Assembly: GCF_004138325.1 (NCBI RefSeq)
Contig: NZ_SBLB01000009.1
Location: 62,001 to 126,000 of the forward strand
Direction of reading: 5' to 3'
DNA length: 64,000 nucleotides
From: Spirosoma sordidisoli
GTDB lineage: Bacteria > Bacteroidota > Bacteroidia > Cytophagales > Spirosomataceae
Each line of letters begins with the position of its first letter. Within the stretch, counting starts at the first letter, position 1. The notes under the pieces are model-generated. The model was not told where the DNA came from and did not search any database. It worked only from the letters and a program-made list of their open reading frames with translations. Position numbers and translations under genes: made by a program. Positions 34,133 through 43,140 of the stretch are shown one piece after another.

Positions 34133-35167
34133 ATGGAAGCGACTCCCTACAGACTGAATGACGGCAAATTCCGACTGATTGGTATTCCGCTCATCAGTTG
34201 TGTGGTTCCTGCCATCCAGCACTTCGACGATTTCCGGCAGTTGAATGCCACGTTCGGTATGTATCTGCTTATTTCCGTCTGTACCACGCTGATGTTATGG
34301 GAAGGTAACCGGTTGATTATTACCCAGGCCCGTCGCGCTTTCCCGAGCTATAGCCAGACGACCCAGCGGCTACTGACCGAAGCAGCCGCCGGGCTCCTGT
34401 TCACGCTGGTGGCCACCTTTCTGCTGGATCAGATTTTGTGTAAAGGTATTCTCCACAAAGAGGAACTGCTCATCGGGTTTCGCAGGAGCCTGGTTCCTAC
34501 CATACTGGTGTATCTGATTTACGAAGCCATCTATTTTTTTGAGGCCTGGAAGGAGAACGTCCGGAAGACCGAGTCGCTTGCCCGGGAGAGCGTACAGTCG
34601 CAGCTGGAAGTGTTGAAAAATCAACTCGACCCCCATTTTCTGTTCAACAGCCTGAACACACTGGCGGCCCTGATTGATGACGAGAACATCGACGCCCAGC
34701 AGTACCTCGAACGGCTCTCCGACGTATACCGCTATGTGCTGGTCAGCCGCCACAAGAATACGGTGCCTCTGGAAGAGGAAATCGCTTTCCTGGATGCGTA
34801 CGTGTATCTGAATAAAATTCGCTTCCGGGATAATCTACAGGTTGACAAACAGCTCTCGCCAACCGCCTATCGTCAGTACGTTACGCCCCTCAGTCTACAA
34901 ATGCTCATCGAGAATGCCATTAAGCATAACGTTGTGTCGAAAGAAAACCCCCTGAAAATCAGTATTCAGCAGGAAGGCGATCAGTATCTGGTCGTTGAAA
35001 ATACGATTCAGGAGAAAACTATTCTCCGGAGCGACGGCCGGGACGAGTCGATGCGGGTAGGTTTGCAGAACATCATCAATCGATACAGTCTGCTTACCGA
35101 TCGGCAGGTGGAGATTATCCGGACTGGTAGCCTGTTTACCGTTAAGATTCCGCTCCTGCTAAGTTAG
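34133..35167 (+). CDS. LytS-type sensor histidine kinase
   Basis: A 344-residue membrane kinase. The frame is open from a TTG at 34106, but the ATG at 34133 is preferred. Four hydrophobic segments span roughly residues 12-140; a short coiled linker leads to the His_kinase domain with LKNQLDPHFLFNSLNTL, where His168 is the phosphoacceptor. MLIENAIKHNVVSK is the N-box of the ATPase domain. It should phosphorylate the LytTR regulator encoded next. It has no extracellular sensor domain, so the signal is probably membrane-associated. Confidence 0.92.
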   Translation: MEATPYRLNDGKFRLIGIPLISCVVPAIQHFDDFRQLNATFGMYLLISVCTTLMLWEGNRLIITQARRAFPSYSQTTQRLLTEAAAGLLFTLVATFLLDQILCKGILHKEELLIGFRRSLVPTILVYLIYEAIYFFEAWKENVRKTESLARESVQSQLEVLKNQLDPHFLFNSLNTLAALIDDENIDAQQYLERLSDVYRYVLVSRHKNTVPLEEEIAFLDAYVYLNKIRFRDNLQVDKQLSPTAYRQYVTPLSLQMLIENAIKHNVVSKENPLKISIQQEGDQYLVVENTIQEKTILRSDGRDESMRVGLQNIINRYSLLTDRQVEIIRTGSLFTVKIPLLLS

Positions 35168-35257
35168 CGAATCAGTGATTGAGCGAATGGTGACTGACTG
35201 GCCCTGCTCATCTACATTCACCCAATCAGTAAGTTGCACGTTCATTCATTGGAAAAA

Positions 35258-36025
35258 ATGAAAGTCCTGATCATCGAAGACGAGTACCCAGCCGCCGAAC
35301 GGCTCGAGAAACTGATCCGTAAGCTGGATGCCCGTATCGAGATTGTGGGCGTGCTGGATAGTGTGGCTTCGGCGAAACAATGGTTTGCAGCGGGCCAGAC
35401 GGTGGCGTTGATCCTATCGGATATTCAGCTTTCCGACGGCTTAAGCTTCGAAATCTTCGAGGCTTTCCCGGCCCATAGTCCGATCATTTTCACGACCTCC
35501 TACGATGAATTTGCCATCAAAGCCTTTCGGGTCAAAAGCATCGATTATCTCCTGAAACCGATCAAGCTGCCCGAACTGGCAGCGGCTATCCAGAAATACG
35601 AAGCACTGAAACTGGAATTTTCCCCACTGGCCTACGCCAAAAAAGTGGAATCACTCCTCGACAGCCTGGAGATGAGCCGCCGGCCGCACAAAACCCGCTT
35701 TCTGGTGAAAAATGGGGAGCAGCTCATTCCCCTGTCGCAGGACCAGGTAGCGTATTTCTACACTGCCAATGAGCTGGCCTGCCTCGTCGGTCGCGATGGG
35801 CGGCAGTATCTGGTCGATTACACGCTGGAGGAGCTGGAAGCGCTCGTAGACCCGAATCAGTTCTTTCGGCTCAACCGGCAGTTCATCGCCCAGGTGACGG
35901 CGATCCAGAAAATTCATACCTATTTCAACGGCAAGCTCAAAGTTGACCTGCGGCCCGAAACACCCCAGGAAGTACTCGTCAGCCGCGAGAAAGCACCGGC
36001 TTTTAAAGCCTGGCTGGACCGGTAA
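35258..36025 (+). CDS. LytTR-family response regulator
   Basis: A 255-residue regulator; the ATG at 35258 is chosen because MKVLIIEDEYPAAERLEKL begins the receiver fold directly. Asp55 in LILSDIQLSDG is the phosphorylation site, followed by KPIKLPEL. Residues 145-255 form the LytTR DNA-binding domain (QVAYFYTANELACLV, QFFRLNRQFIAQV, VLVSREKAPAFKAWL). It is the cognate partner of the LytS kinase 90 bases upstream. Confidence 0.93.
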   Translation: MKVLIIEDEYPAAERLEKLIRKLDARIEIVGVLDSVASAKQWFAAGQTVALILSDIQLSDGLSFEIFEAFPAHSPIIFTTSYDEFAIKAFRVKSIDYLLKPIKLPELAAAIQKYEALKLEFSPLAYAKKVESLLDSLEMSRRPHKTRFLVKNGEQLIPLSQDQVAYFYTANELACLVGRDGRQYLVDYTLEELEALVDPNQFFRLNRQFIAQVTAIQKIHTYFNGKLKVDLRPETPQEVLVSREKAPAFKAWLDR

Positions 36026-36126
36026 CAGCTGGACAGGAAAATGGATGGCGTAGGCTTGCTTTTACACCCCCATATAAGTGAAAGCTGACCGGCTGGTCGT
36101 TGTTTTCCTGAAGTACAATCCTACCC

Positions 36127-39100
36127 TCACACCAGGTGTTGCTCGGCGTAATGGGCAGGGGATACCCCGTACATTTCCTTGAACGAAACCGAAAAGTTGT
36201 TCACGTTTGCAAAGCCCGTGGCAAAAGCAATTTCAGACACCGTTAGTCCTTTGGTAGTCAGTAGGTCTGCCGCCTGTTTCAGACGGATCTGCCGGATCAG
36301 GTCGCGGGTGGTGGAGTTGGTTAGTTCCTTCAGTTTACGGTGCAGGTGAACCCGACTGATGCCGATCTCGCTGGCGATCATTTCTACGCTTAACTCCGGA
36401 TTCGCCAGGTTTTTACTAATCAGCGCGTGTACCTTTTCCAGCAATTTTGTATCGGCAGATTTTAGACTGACTTTGGCAATGAACTCATCCTGGTACTGCT
36501 GTTCCTGCTCATTGTTCAGGATAATCTGCCGGTTTCGGATCAGGCTCCTGATCGTTTTCGACAGTATCTCCATGTTGAAGGGTTTGGTAATATACGCGTC
36601 GGCACCCAGTTCAAAACCCAGGGCGTTGCTCGACTCTTCGGTTTTGGCGGTCAGCAAGATGATGGGGATGTGATTGACGAGCGGGTTGGCCCGCAGCTTA
36701 CGGCACAACGTCATGCCATCCATCAACGGCATCATCACATCACTGACCACCAGATCGGGTTTTTCTTTGACAATGCCTTTGTAGGCTTCTTCCCCGTTGG
36801 CGTAGGTCAATACCGTAAATTCATCCGACAACTCATCGGAGAGGAACGTGCAGATTTCAGCGTCGTCATCGGCAATGGCGATGCGTCGGGCTCGCTTTCG
36901 GGCTTTTGCTATAGCCGGGCTATGCGCTGCCAGCTCCGGCAGTTGAGGGGTATTGACAGGCACTACCGCCGGTATGTGTACTTCGTTAACGACTGATTGG
37001 AGGGGGAGCTTGATCAGAAACCGACAGCCGACGGGGTCCATGTTTTCGGCTTTGATCGTGCCGCCATGCAGTTCAACCAACTGTTTTACCAGGTGAAGGC
37101 CGATGCCCGTACCCTGCTGGTTATAGCCGCGATGGTCTTCCGACTGGTAGAAACACTCGAAAATACGCTCGGTCTCCAGTTCGCTGATGCACTGCCCCGA
37201 GTCTTCGATAGCCAATAGTAAAACCGGCTGCCCGCTAGTGGCTTCGAACGCATCGACCCGCAGCACAACCCGGATCAGGCCACCCGCCGGGGTGAACTTA
37301 AAGGCGTTGGCGAGTACGTTGATCAGTACTTTGTCGAAGTGGTGCGGGTCGATACGGGCGTAGATGGATACAGTCGGAAAGTCGGTACTGAACTGAATCG
37401 GTTTGGCATGGATTCGTTCTTCAAAAAGCTGGCAGATCTCGTTGGTAAACTGAGTCATCTCGACGGTTTCGAGTTGCAGCGTCATTTGCCCCTTTTCAAT
37501 TTTTCGAATATCCATCAGCTGGTTCACCAAATCCAGTATCCGTTTGGTGTTACGCCCCATAATGCTGTAGAGGTGGCTGCGTTCCTCATCCTGATCATGG
37601 GTAATGAGTTTTTGCAGCGGGCTGACAACCAGAGTCAGGGGCGTGCGGATTTCGTGGGCTATGTTGATGAAGAACTGAAGCTTGGCTTCGTTAATCTCCT
37701 CCTGGCGCTGGTGGGCAAGTGATTCCGCTTTTACCCGTCGCCGTTGTCTGACCGTTCGGGCCACGAATACGGCCCCGATCAGGGTGAGCAGGGCATAGAC
37801 CAGCATGGCCCAGGTTGACAGGTACCAGACGGGATGCACGATGACGGTTACCTGGCGAATGGCCGAAACGGCGTTGCTGAATTTGGCCCGGAGCCGAAAC
37901 TGGTAGCTGCCCGGCGACAGATTGTCGAAGGTGAGTCGGTTCGTGCCGGGCCGTAGTTCTTCCCAGACGTTGTCGTTGATCGAATACTGGTAGGCCACCC
38001 GTTCCGCGTCGATAAAATCCATGGTCGAAAACTCGAGGGTAAACGAGTTATCGTGATGAGCCAGATTAAACTCACGGGCGTTGGTAACGGTGGTATCGAC
38101 CACCTGAAAACGGCCCGACCGGGTCCCTTTCCTGACGGGTTTGTCGCGGATGTAGAGGTCGACAATCTGCACCGCCAGGTGCTTGCTGGCCACGCGAATT
38201 TCATCGGGTTTGAAGTGCGTGATGCCGTTTACCCCGCCAAAATACAGCTCGCCGGCCTCGCTGATCAGCGAGGCTCCCCGGCTGAATTCATTACCCTGCA
38301 GGCCATCTGAGGAGTAGAAGTTGGTAAAGGTGTTGGTTTCCACGTCCATCTTGGACAGGCCGTGGTTGGTGCTTATCCAGAGGTCGCCCATCTTATCGCC
38401 CCGGATCGACCAGATCTGGTTGCCGGGCAGGCCACGATCGGCGTCGAAGGTGGTAATCTCCTTGGTGGAGCGGTTCATCTTTTTCAGTCCCTGCGAGGTA
38501 CCTATCCACAGAATACCCCGGTTGTCTTCGAAGAGCGAGTACACGACCGTACCGGCCATGAGCCGGTTTGTGCCCAGGGTGGAAATAAAACTTTCCGTGT
38601 CGAGGTCCAGACAGCCCAGCCCGTCGAATGTACCGATGAAGAGCTTGTTATCTTTGGTAATATACAGGCAGTTGATCCAGCTGTTCAGCAGATTGTTATA
38701 CTCGGGCCGGTAGAGGTGACCGGGCAGGGCGTCGTAGTTTTTGACCGCCCCCGACCGCAGATCCATCCGGAAAATACCCGACCCCATCGTACCGATCCAC
38801 AGCCGCTGCCGCGCGTCTTCCTGAATACTGAACACACGCTGTACGTTGTCACCCCGCTTGTCGACCAGTTTGGCTATCGGGACGCTTCTACCCGTGCCGC
38901 GATCAAACCGGGACAGGCCACTGAGGTAGGACCCCAGCCAGAGGTTTTTTTGGGAGTCCTGATGAATCGTCAGGATGTTGGACGGTACCGTGCCGCCTTC
39001 CTTATCCGTGGGGTAGTGAACGCTGGCATTACCCCCGGCCGGTAGCGCGTACAGACCGTCGCTGTCGGTGCCTACCCAGACGGTTCCCTGCTCATCCTGC

Positions 39101-40173
39101 TCCAGCGCCATGATTGCACTCGACCCGATCGACTTCCGGCTGACCGACTTGTACCCGATGTAGCCGAATCGGTTGGTGTTGCCCGCCAGCAGCAACAGGC
39201 CTTTCTGGTAGATCCCGATCCAGACATTGCCGGCCTGATCTTCGAGCATGGTGTTCACCTTGGACCGGGAGAAATCGAAACTGGTTACGCTGGGTTCGAG
39301 GTCCAGGATTTTATTGGAAACCGGGTCGAAGTACTTCATTCCTTTACCGCTGGTGGCCACCACGATCTGGTTGCTTTGGTTGACCAGCAGATCGGCTACC
39401 GGCAGGTCGGATTGCCCATTGTAGGGTATGGAAACAAAGGTTTGACCGGCCGGGTCGTAGCGATACAGCCCACTGCTCATATTACCCACAAACAGACGCC
39501 CGTATCGGTCCTGGCAGATGCTGCTGATGATGTTGTTCTGCGACTTTTTCGATACAAAGTACGCGTTGACCGTCTGACCGCTGAAGCGATAGAGGCCTTT
39601 ATCCTCGGTGGATACCCACAGGTTCTGTTCGTTATCCTCCAGCAGTCGGATGATCAGTTCACTGGGGGCGTTTGTCTGGGTCTTATGGCCAACCAGCCGT
39701 GGCCCTTGCCGGGTTAGTTTAAAGGTGCCGTGGCCAGAGGTACCCACCAGTATGTCCCCATTTTTTCGCTGGCAGATCGTGGATACACTGGCGCTGACGG
39801 CCTGGCCATTGGGCAAAATAAGGGGGATGGCGTGAAACGTGTCGGTAGCCGGGTCGTAGTACTGAAGCCCCTCGATGCAACCGACATACATGCGGCCGTT
39901 TTTGTCGGCAAAGAGCACATGGATCTGGTTGTTCAGCAGACTCGTCGAGTCTTTTTTGGTATGGCGGTATACGGTGAATTTTATCCCGTCGAACCGGTTG
40001 AGCCCGTCTTCGGTGGCTATCCAGACAAACCCACTCCGATCCTGATGTATGTCCGTAACGAGGCTGCCCGACAGGCCGGTTTCGACTGTGAAGAGCTTGC
40101 CCAGCTGGCCCTGCGCAACACACGGCCACATAAACCAGAGAACGAAGAGTAAAAGCTTACGAACCATGTACAA
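36127..40173 (-). CDS. Hybrid two-component sensor/regulator (xylan locus HTCS)
   Basis: A 1348-residue protein. After a signal sequence, residues 25-720 carry repeated Reg_prop propeller blades (DRSGFVWIATEDGLNRFDG and many like it), then a Y_Y_Y domain (about 720-795) and a transmembrane helix near 800-822. The kinase has His840 in FINIAHEIRTPLTLVV and an ATPase domain; the receiver has Asp1145 in VVSDVMMPLMDG; the C-terminus is AraC-type. In gut Bacteroides this architecture binds oligosaccharides between propeller subunits in the periplasm and activates its own locus. Next to the xylanase operon it is probably a xylo-oligosaccharide sensor. A second Met codon at 40167 is an alternative start. 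Confidence 0.93.
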   Translation of the reverse strand: MYMVRKLLLFVLWFMWPCVAQGQLGKLFTVETGLSGSLVTDIHQDRSGFVWIATEDGLNRFDGIKFTVYRHTKKDSTSLLNNQIHVLFADKNGRMYVGCIEGLQYYDPATDTFHAIPLILPNGQAVSASVSTICQRKNGDILVGTSGHGTFKLTRQGPRLVGHKTQTNAPSELIIRLLEDNEQNLWVSTEDKGLYRFSGQTVNAYFVSKKSQNNIISSICQDRYGRLFVGNMSSGLYRYDPAGQTFVSIPYNGQSDLPVADLLVNQSNQIVVATSGKGMKYFDPVSNKILDLEPSVTSFDFSRSKVNTMLEDQAGNVWIGIYQKGLLLLAGNTNRFGYIGYKSVSRKSIGSSAIMALEQDEQGTVWVGTDSDGLYALPAGGNASVHYPTDKEGGTVPSNILTIHQDSQKNLWLGSYLSGLSRFDRGTGRSVPIAKLVDKRGDNVQRVFSIQEDARQRLWIGTMGSGIFRMDLRSGAVKNYDALPGHLYRPEYNNLLNSWINCLYITKDNKLFIGTFDGLGCLDLDTESFISTLGTNRLMAGTVVYSLFEDNRGILWIGTSQGLKKMNRSTKEITTFDADRGLPGNQIWSIRGDKMGDLWISTNHGLSKMDVETNTFTNFYSSDGLQGNEFSRGASLISEAGELYFGGVNGITHFKPDEIRVASKHLAVQIVDLYIRDKPVRKGTRSGRFQVVDTTVTNAREFNLAHHDNSFTLEFSTMDFIDAERVAYQYSINDNVWEELRPGTNRLTFDNLSPGSYQFRLRAKFSNAVSAIRQVTVIVHPVWYLSTWAMLVYALLTLIGAVFVARTVRQRRRVKAESLAHQRQEEINEAKLQFFINIAHEIRTPLTLVVSPLQKLITHDQDEERSHLYSIMGRNTKRILDLVNQLMDIRKIEKGQMTLQLETVEMTQFTNEICQLFEERIHAKPIQFSTDFPTVSIYARIDPHHFDKVLINVLANAFKFTPAGGLIRVVLRVDAFEATSGQPVLLLAIEDSGQCISELETERIFECFYQSEDHRGYNQQGTGIGLHLVKQLVELHGGTIKAENMDPVGCRFLIKLPLQSVVNEVHIPAVVPVNTPQLPELAAHSPAIAKARKRARRIAIADDDAEICTFLSDELSDEFTVLTYANGEEAYKGIVKEKPDLVVSDVMMPLMDGMTLCRKLRANPLVNHIPIILLTAKTEESSNALGFELGADAYITKPFNMEILSKTIRSLIRNRQIILNNEQEQQYQDEFIAKVSLKSADTKLLEKVHALISKNLANPELSVEMIASEIGISRVHLHRKLKELTNSTTRDLIRQIRLKQAADLLTTKGLTVSEIAFATGFANVNNFSVSFKEMYGVSPAHYAEQHLV

Positions 40174-40304
40174 TACGCTGAGTTTGCTGCTGACAGCGAG
40201 TGGAAAGAAGACCTAAAGGACCAACGCCGAACAACGCGCTTTACAGGAAGCGGTTGACTGGTTTCCGGTTAGGGCAAGGAGCCATACAATCGGCTAAAAT
40301 AAAG

Positions 40305-40343
40305 GATTTCGTCATCCCACCCATGGGGAGGAACGACGAAATC
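40305..40343 (-). terminator. Probable terminator of the xylan operon
   Basis: GATTTCGTC (40305-40313) and GACGAAATC (40335-40343) form a perfect 9-bp stem; read leftward it is followed by CTTTATTTTAG. It sits 34 bases after the GH10 stop and about 130 bases before the sensor gene starts, separating the two transcripts. It also contains the GTCATCCC motif seen in other hairpins here. Confidence 0.6.
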
Positions 40344-40377
40344 TATGGTTTTACCGGGGTATTCGGCCGCGGTTTCG

Positions 40378-42054
40378 TTATTTGAAATCAGCACTCACAT
40401 TTCGACCGGCCAGACCGTTGGCAAACCCACCGTAGGCCTGTTTGCGGCTGTAGTCGCGTTTCCAGAGGCCGATCGGCTCACCGGCTCGCCAGGTCGACCC
40501 TTCGGCGCTGTCCATCGGGCTCCACATGGTAATGCCGTAGCGCTGTTTGGCGGGCACCAGTTCCATGTATTTCGAGATCACGTATTCGTAGAGGTCGGCC
40601 TGGGCTTTGTATTGCGCGGGGGTCGTAGCCGGGGTTTTGATACCCGTACCGATGCCTATGTCCATCTCGGATATTTTGATCATCTTGCCGGTAGCGGCCA
40701 GCATCCGGAACATCTGATCGATGTTTTCCCGCTTCGTATCCAGGCTCATGTGCAGCTGGGTGCCGATGCCATCTACTTTGGCGCCATTGGCCTCGATGTA
40801 GCTGACGTAGTCGATCAGGCCCCGGCACTTGTTGAGGTCGTATTCGAGGTTGTAGTCGTTGATGAACAGCACATCGTCGGCGTTCCCGTACTGCCGGGCC
40901 AGCTTGAAGGCTCTGACCGCATAGTCTTTACCCAGGTAGTCCTGCCAGAAAAATTCATCCGTAGCAATTCGGGCGCGGCCGGCGGCTGTCTTCAGCGTAG
41001 TCGGTTTGGCATCGTCCATGGGTTCGTTCACCACGTCCCACGCCTTTACGTAGGGCTTGGTTTGGGTAACCATTTCGGAGATCCACTTGTCCATGGCTCC
41101 GCCAATAATCCGGCCTTTTTCCTGGTCGCTCAGCTGCAGGATAACCGGTTTTTTATAGAGCGTGGATCTTGGATTCAGCCGGACCTCATCGAGGTAATAC
41201 GTGCCGGGCGTGGTGCCCATGTCGTAGCGTAAGGCCTGTAACGAACCCGCCGACTTGATGTCCCACTCCACATATTGCCAGGTGGTCGACGTAATGACAT
41301 CGGCCTGGTACTGCACGTCGGGGCCCGTTCCTACCGTTGAGCAGCGAAACTTACCCGGCGCGTCGGACCGGACAAAGAACGACAGGGTGTACTCGCCCAC
41401 GGGTACGGGCATCGGGGAGAAGTCCAGCGCGATCTGGGCATCCCAGGGGTTTGCTTTGGACGTATGCGTGAAACGCAGACTTTTCGTGCCCACCAGCCCC
41501 GTATTGACAATATCGCGGGTGCTGGAGCCGCCCCAGGAGTTCCAGCCGGTCTGGTTCTGCTCGAAGGAGCCATTGACGTAGTTTACGCGCTTGTCGGCCG
41601 GGTCGAAGTCGACGCCCGTCAGCAGCAGGCTATTGAGGTAGGCCGCGTTCTGGTTGGCGTGCCAGGCCAGTGTGTGGCCATAGACGCTGACCCCGGCCGC
41701 CTGAGCGGCTTTGAGCAGGTTGGTCACGTTGGTCAGATCCAGCTTCCCATCGGCTTTCACGACGGCGCCGTGCTTCATCTCGTAACCCAGGGTAATATCG
41801 TTGAAATTGCTGTTAATCATCCGGTAAACCACGCCCCGGGCCATATAATCGGCCAGGCTCACGCCGGCGCCTAACTTAAAGTTGGGGTTCGCCGTTGGGT
41901 CGACGTATGATTTCAGGGCATTATACCGGTTGATGGGTGCCATGGTCGCTACACTTTCGGGCCTTTCCAGAACGAATTCGGTTTCGTCGGGACTACAGGC
42001 AGCCGAAAGCACCGTCAGGAGTGCCAGGCAGGTGGTCGTTTTCAAAGGTGTCAT
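40378..42054 (-). CDS. GH10 endo-β-1,4-xylanase lipoprotein with carbohydrate-binding module inserted in the catalytic domain
   Basis: A 558-residue surface lipoprotein (lipobox ending in Cys20, SAAC). The GH10 barrel starts near residue 45 and reaches YGHTLAWHANQ (125-135). Residues about 158-296 are an inserted jelly-roll module (NGSFEQNQTGWNSWGG through GTYYLDEVRLNP) of CBM4/22 appearance. The barrel then resumes, with the acid/base Glu344 in WDVVNEP and the nucleophile Glu463 in KISEMDIG. This interrupted layout is that of Xyn10C-type enzymes of gut Bacteroidetes. It cleaves xylan at the cell surface to oligosaccharides for SusC/SusD import. It is the last gene of the operon. Confidence 0.93.
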   Translation of the reverse strand: MTPLKTTTCLALLTVLSAACSPDETEFVLERPESVATMAPINRYNALKSYVDPTANPNFKLGAGVSLADYMARGVVYRMINSNFNDITLGYEMKHGAVVKADGKLDLTNVTNLLKAAQAAGVSVYGHTLAWHANQNAAYLNSLLLTGVDFDPADKRVNYVNGSFEQNQTGWNSWGGSSTRDIVNTGLVGTKSLRFTHTSKANPWDAQIALDFSPMPVPVGEYTLSFFVRSDAPGKFRCSTVGTGPDVQYQADVITSTTWQYVEWDIKSAGSLQALRYDMGTTPGTYYLDEVRLNPRSTLYKKPVILQLSDQEKGRIIGGAMDKWISEMVTQTKPYVKAWDVVNEPMDDAKPTTLKTAAGRARIATDEFFWQDYLGKDYAVRAFKLARQYGNADDVLFINDYNLEYDLNKCRGLIDYVSYIEANGAKVDGIGTQLHMSLDTKRENIDQMFRMLAATGKMIKISEMDIGIGTGIKTPATTPAQYKAQADLYEYVISKYMELVPAKQRYGITMWSPMDSAEGSTWRAGEPIGLWKRDYSRKQAYGGFANGLAGRNVSADFK

Positions 42055-42079
42055 CGGGCTCTATGAGGTTGAGGGTGGC

Positions 42080-43111
42080 TTACTGATACACCGGAATAAA
42101 CGTTTCGGCAACGACACCCCGGTTGCGTACGACCAGGGTATCGGTGGTAGTCAGGACCGCATCTTTGAAGTTGACTTCATAGTTGAGGTGCAGTACGTCG
42201 CGATCCTGATTGCCCCAGCTTTTAAGATCACCTTTCTTCACAAACCGCCCCGTTCCTTTCACCGTATAGTCGGTGGCGTCGGTGGTGATGGTGCAGGTAC
42301 TGGCTTCGTCGAAATTCAGGATGAGCCGGAACGGCATGTCGGTTCCGTTGGTCGCTTTTATGGAGTTGCTGAACACAACCTGATTCAGCGAGCGGGTTGA
42401 CAGGTTGCAGACTTCGCTGTTCTCGACGTATCTGCCCCGGCGCACCAGGGTTTTACTGATGGCGGTATTCCCGTCCTTACCGGCAATCACATCCTTGCCC
42501 CGGCGCAGGTAGGTGGCATGCCAGGGGTTGACGTATTTCACCGCGTAAAGGATATAATCTTTGGGGGTAATGTCCCAGTCACTACCCACCGTCCGGCGGG
42601 GCGACGGCAGTGTGCTCTTCCCCCGCAGCAGCGAATCGGCATTCTGCACCTGGTTCATCACCACCGGTATGACGTAGGTATTCCGGATTGCGGCCGGGTC
42701 CGCAAAAAAGGCGTCGGTCAGCTGCACCTCTACTCCGCCCGTAATGCTGCCTTTAGGGATAACGATCTGGTTGGCGGCCAGGCTGTAGTAGTTGGCTGGC
42801 ATCGGCAATACCTTCTGGCCATTGGTGCCGAACAACAGTCTGTCACAGAGCGAATTGTCGATCTTGATGTCGACGGTGATGTCCGTGCTGTTGGTATAGG
42901 CCCCGCCTTTTGTTGCCATGATCCTGCATTTGCGTGCGTTATCGAGCGAGGTATCGTAGAGGTCTTCGCCGAGGGTGATGGTGCGAACCGGAGACTGGTA
43001 GGCAAAATAGACCGTCGTGTACTTGAAGTCCGGGAATACCCATTCCTGGTTTTCACAGGCGCTGAAAACAGCCATTCCTGCCAGTAGTAAGAGTGTATGT
43101 AATTTCTTCAC
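42080..43111 (-). CDS. DUF1735-type surface lipoprotein (XusE-like)
   Basis: The frame is open from 43174, but that would overlap the SusD gene; the GTG at 43111 starts a good lipoprotein signal with Cys19 (FSAC), giving 343 residues. The N-terminal half is a DUF1735-type domain (TVYFAYQSPVRTITLGED through FADPAAIRNTYVIPVVM). The C-terminal half, after DWDITPKDYILYAVKYVNPWH, resembles the DUF5627 β-sandwich. Its position between SusD and GH10 corresponds to xusE in the described xylan loci, so a xylan-binding role at the surface is likely. Confidence 0.8.
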   Translation of the reverse strand: MKKLHTLLLLAGMAVFSACENQEWVFPDFKYTTVYFAYQSPVRTITLGEDLYDTSLDNARKCRIMATKGGAYTNSTDITVDIKIDNSLCDRLLFGTNGQKVLPMPANYYSLAANQIVIPKGSITGGVEVQLTDAFFADPAAIRNTYVIPVVMNQVQNADSLLRGKSTLPSPRRTVGSDWDITPKDYILYAVKYVNPWHATYLRRGKDVIAGKDGNTAISKTLVRRGRYVENSEVCNLSTRSLNQVVFSNSIKATNGTDMPFRLILNFDEASTCTITTDATDYTVKGTGRFVKKGDLKSWGNQDRDVLHLNYEVNFKDAVLTTTDTLVVRNRGVVAETFIPVYQ

Positions 43112-43140
43112 CTTCGTAAATGATTGGTTATGAGGAGCGT

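Noticed and set aside
40305..40343. Considered as an operator for the xylan HTCS
   Set aside because: The stem position right after the GH10 stop followed by a U-rich stretch on the transcript fits termination better.
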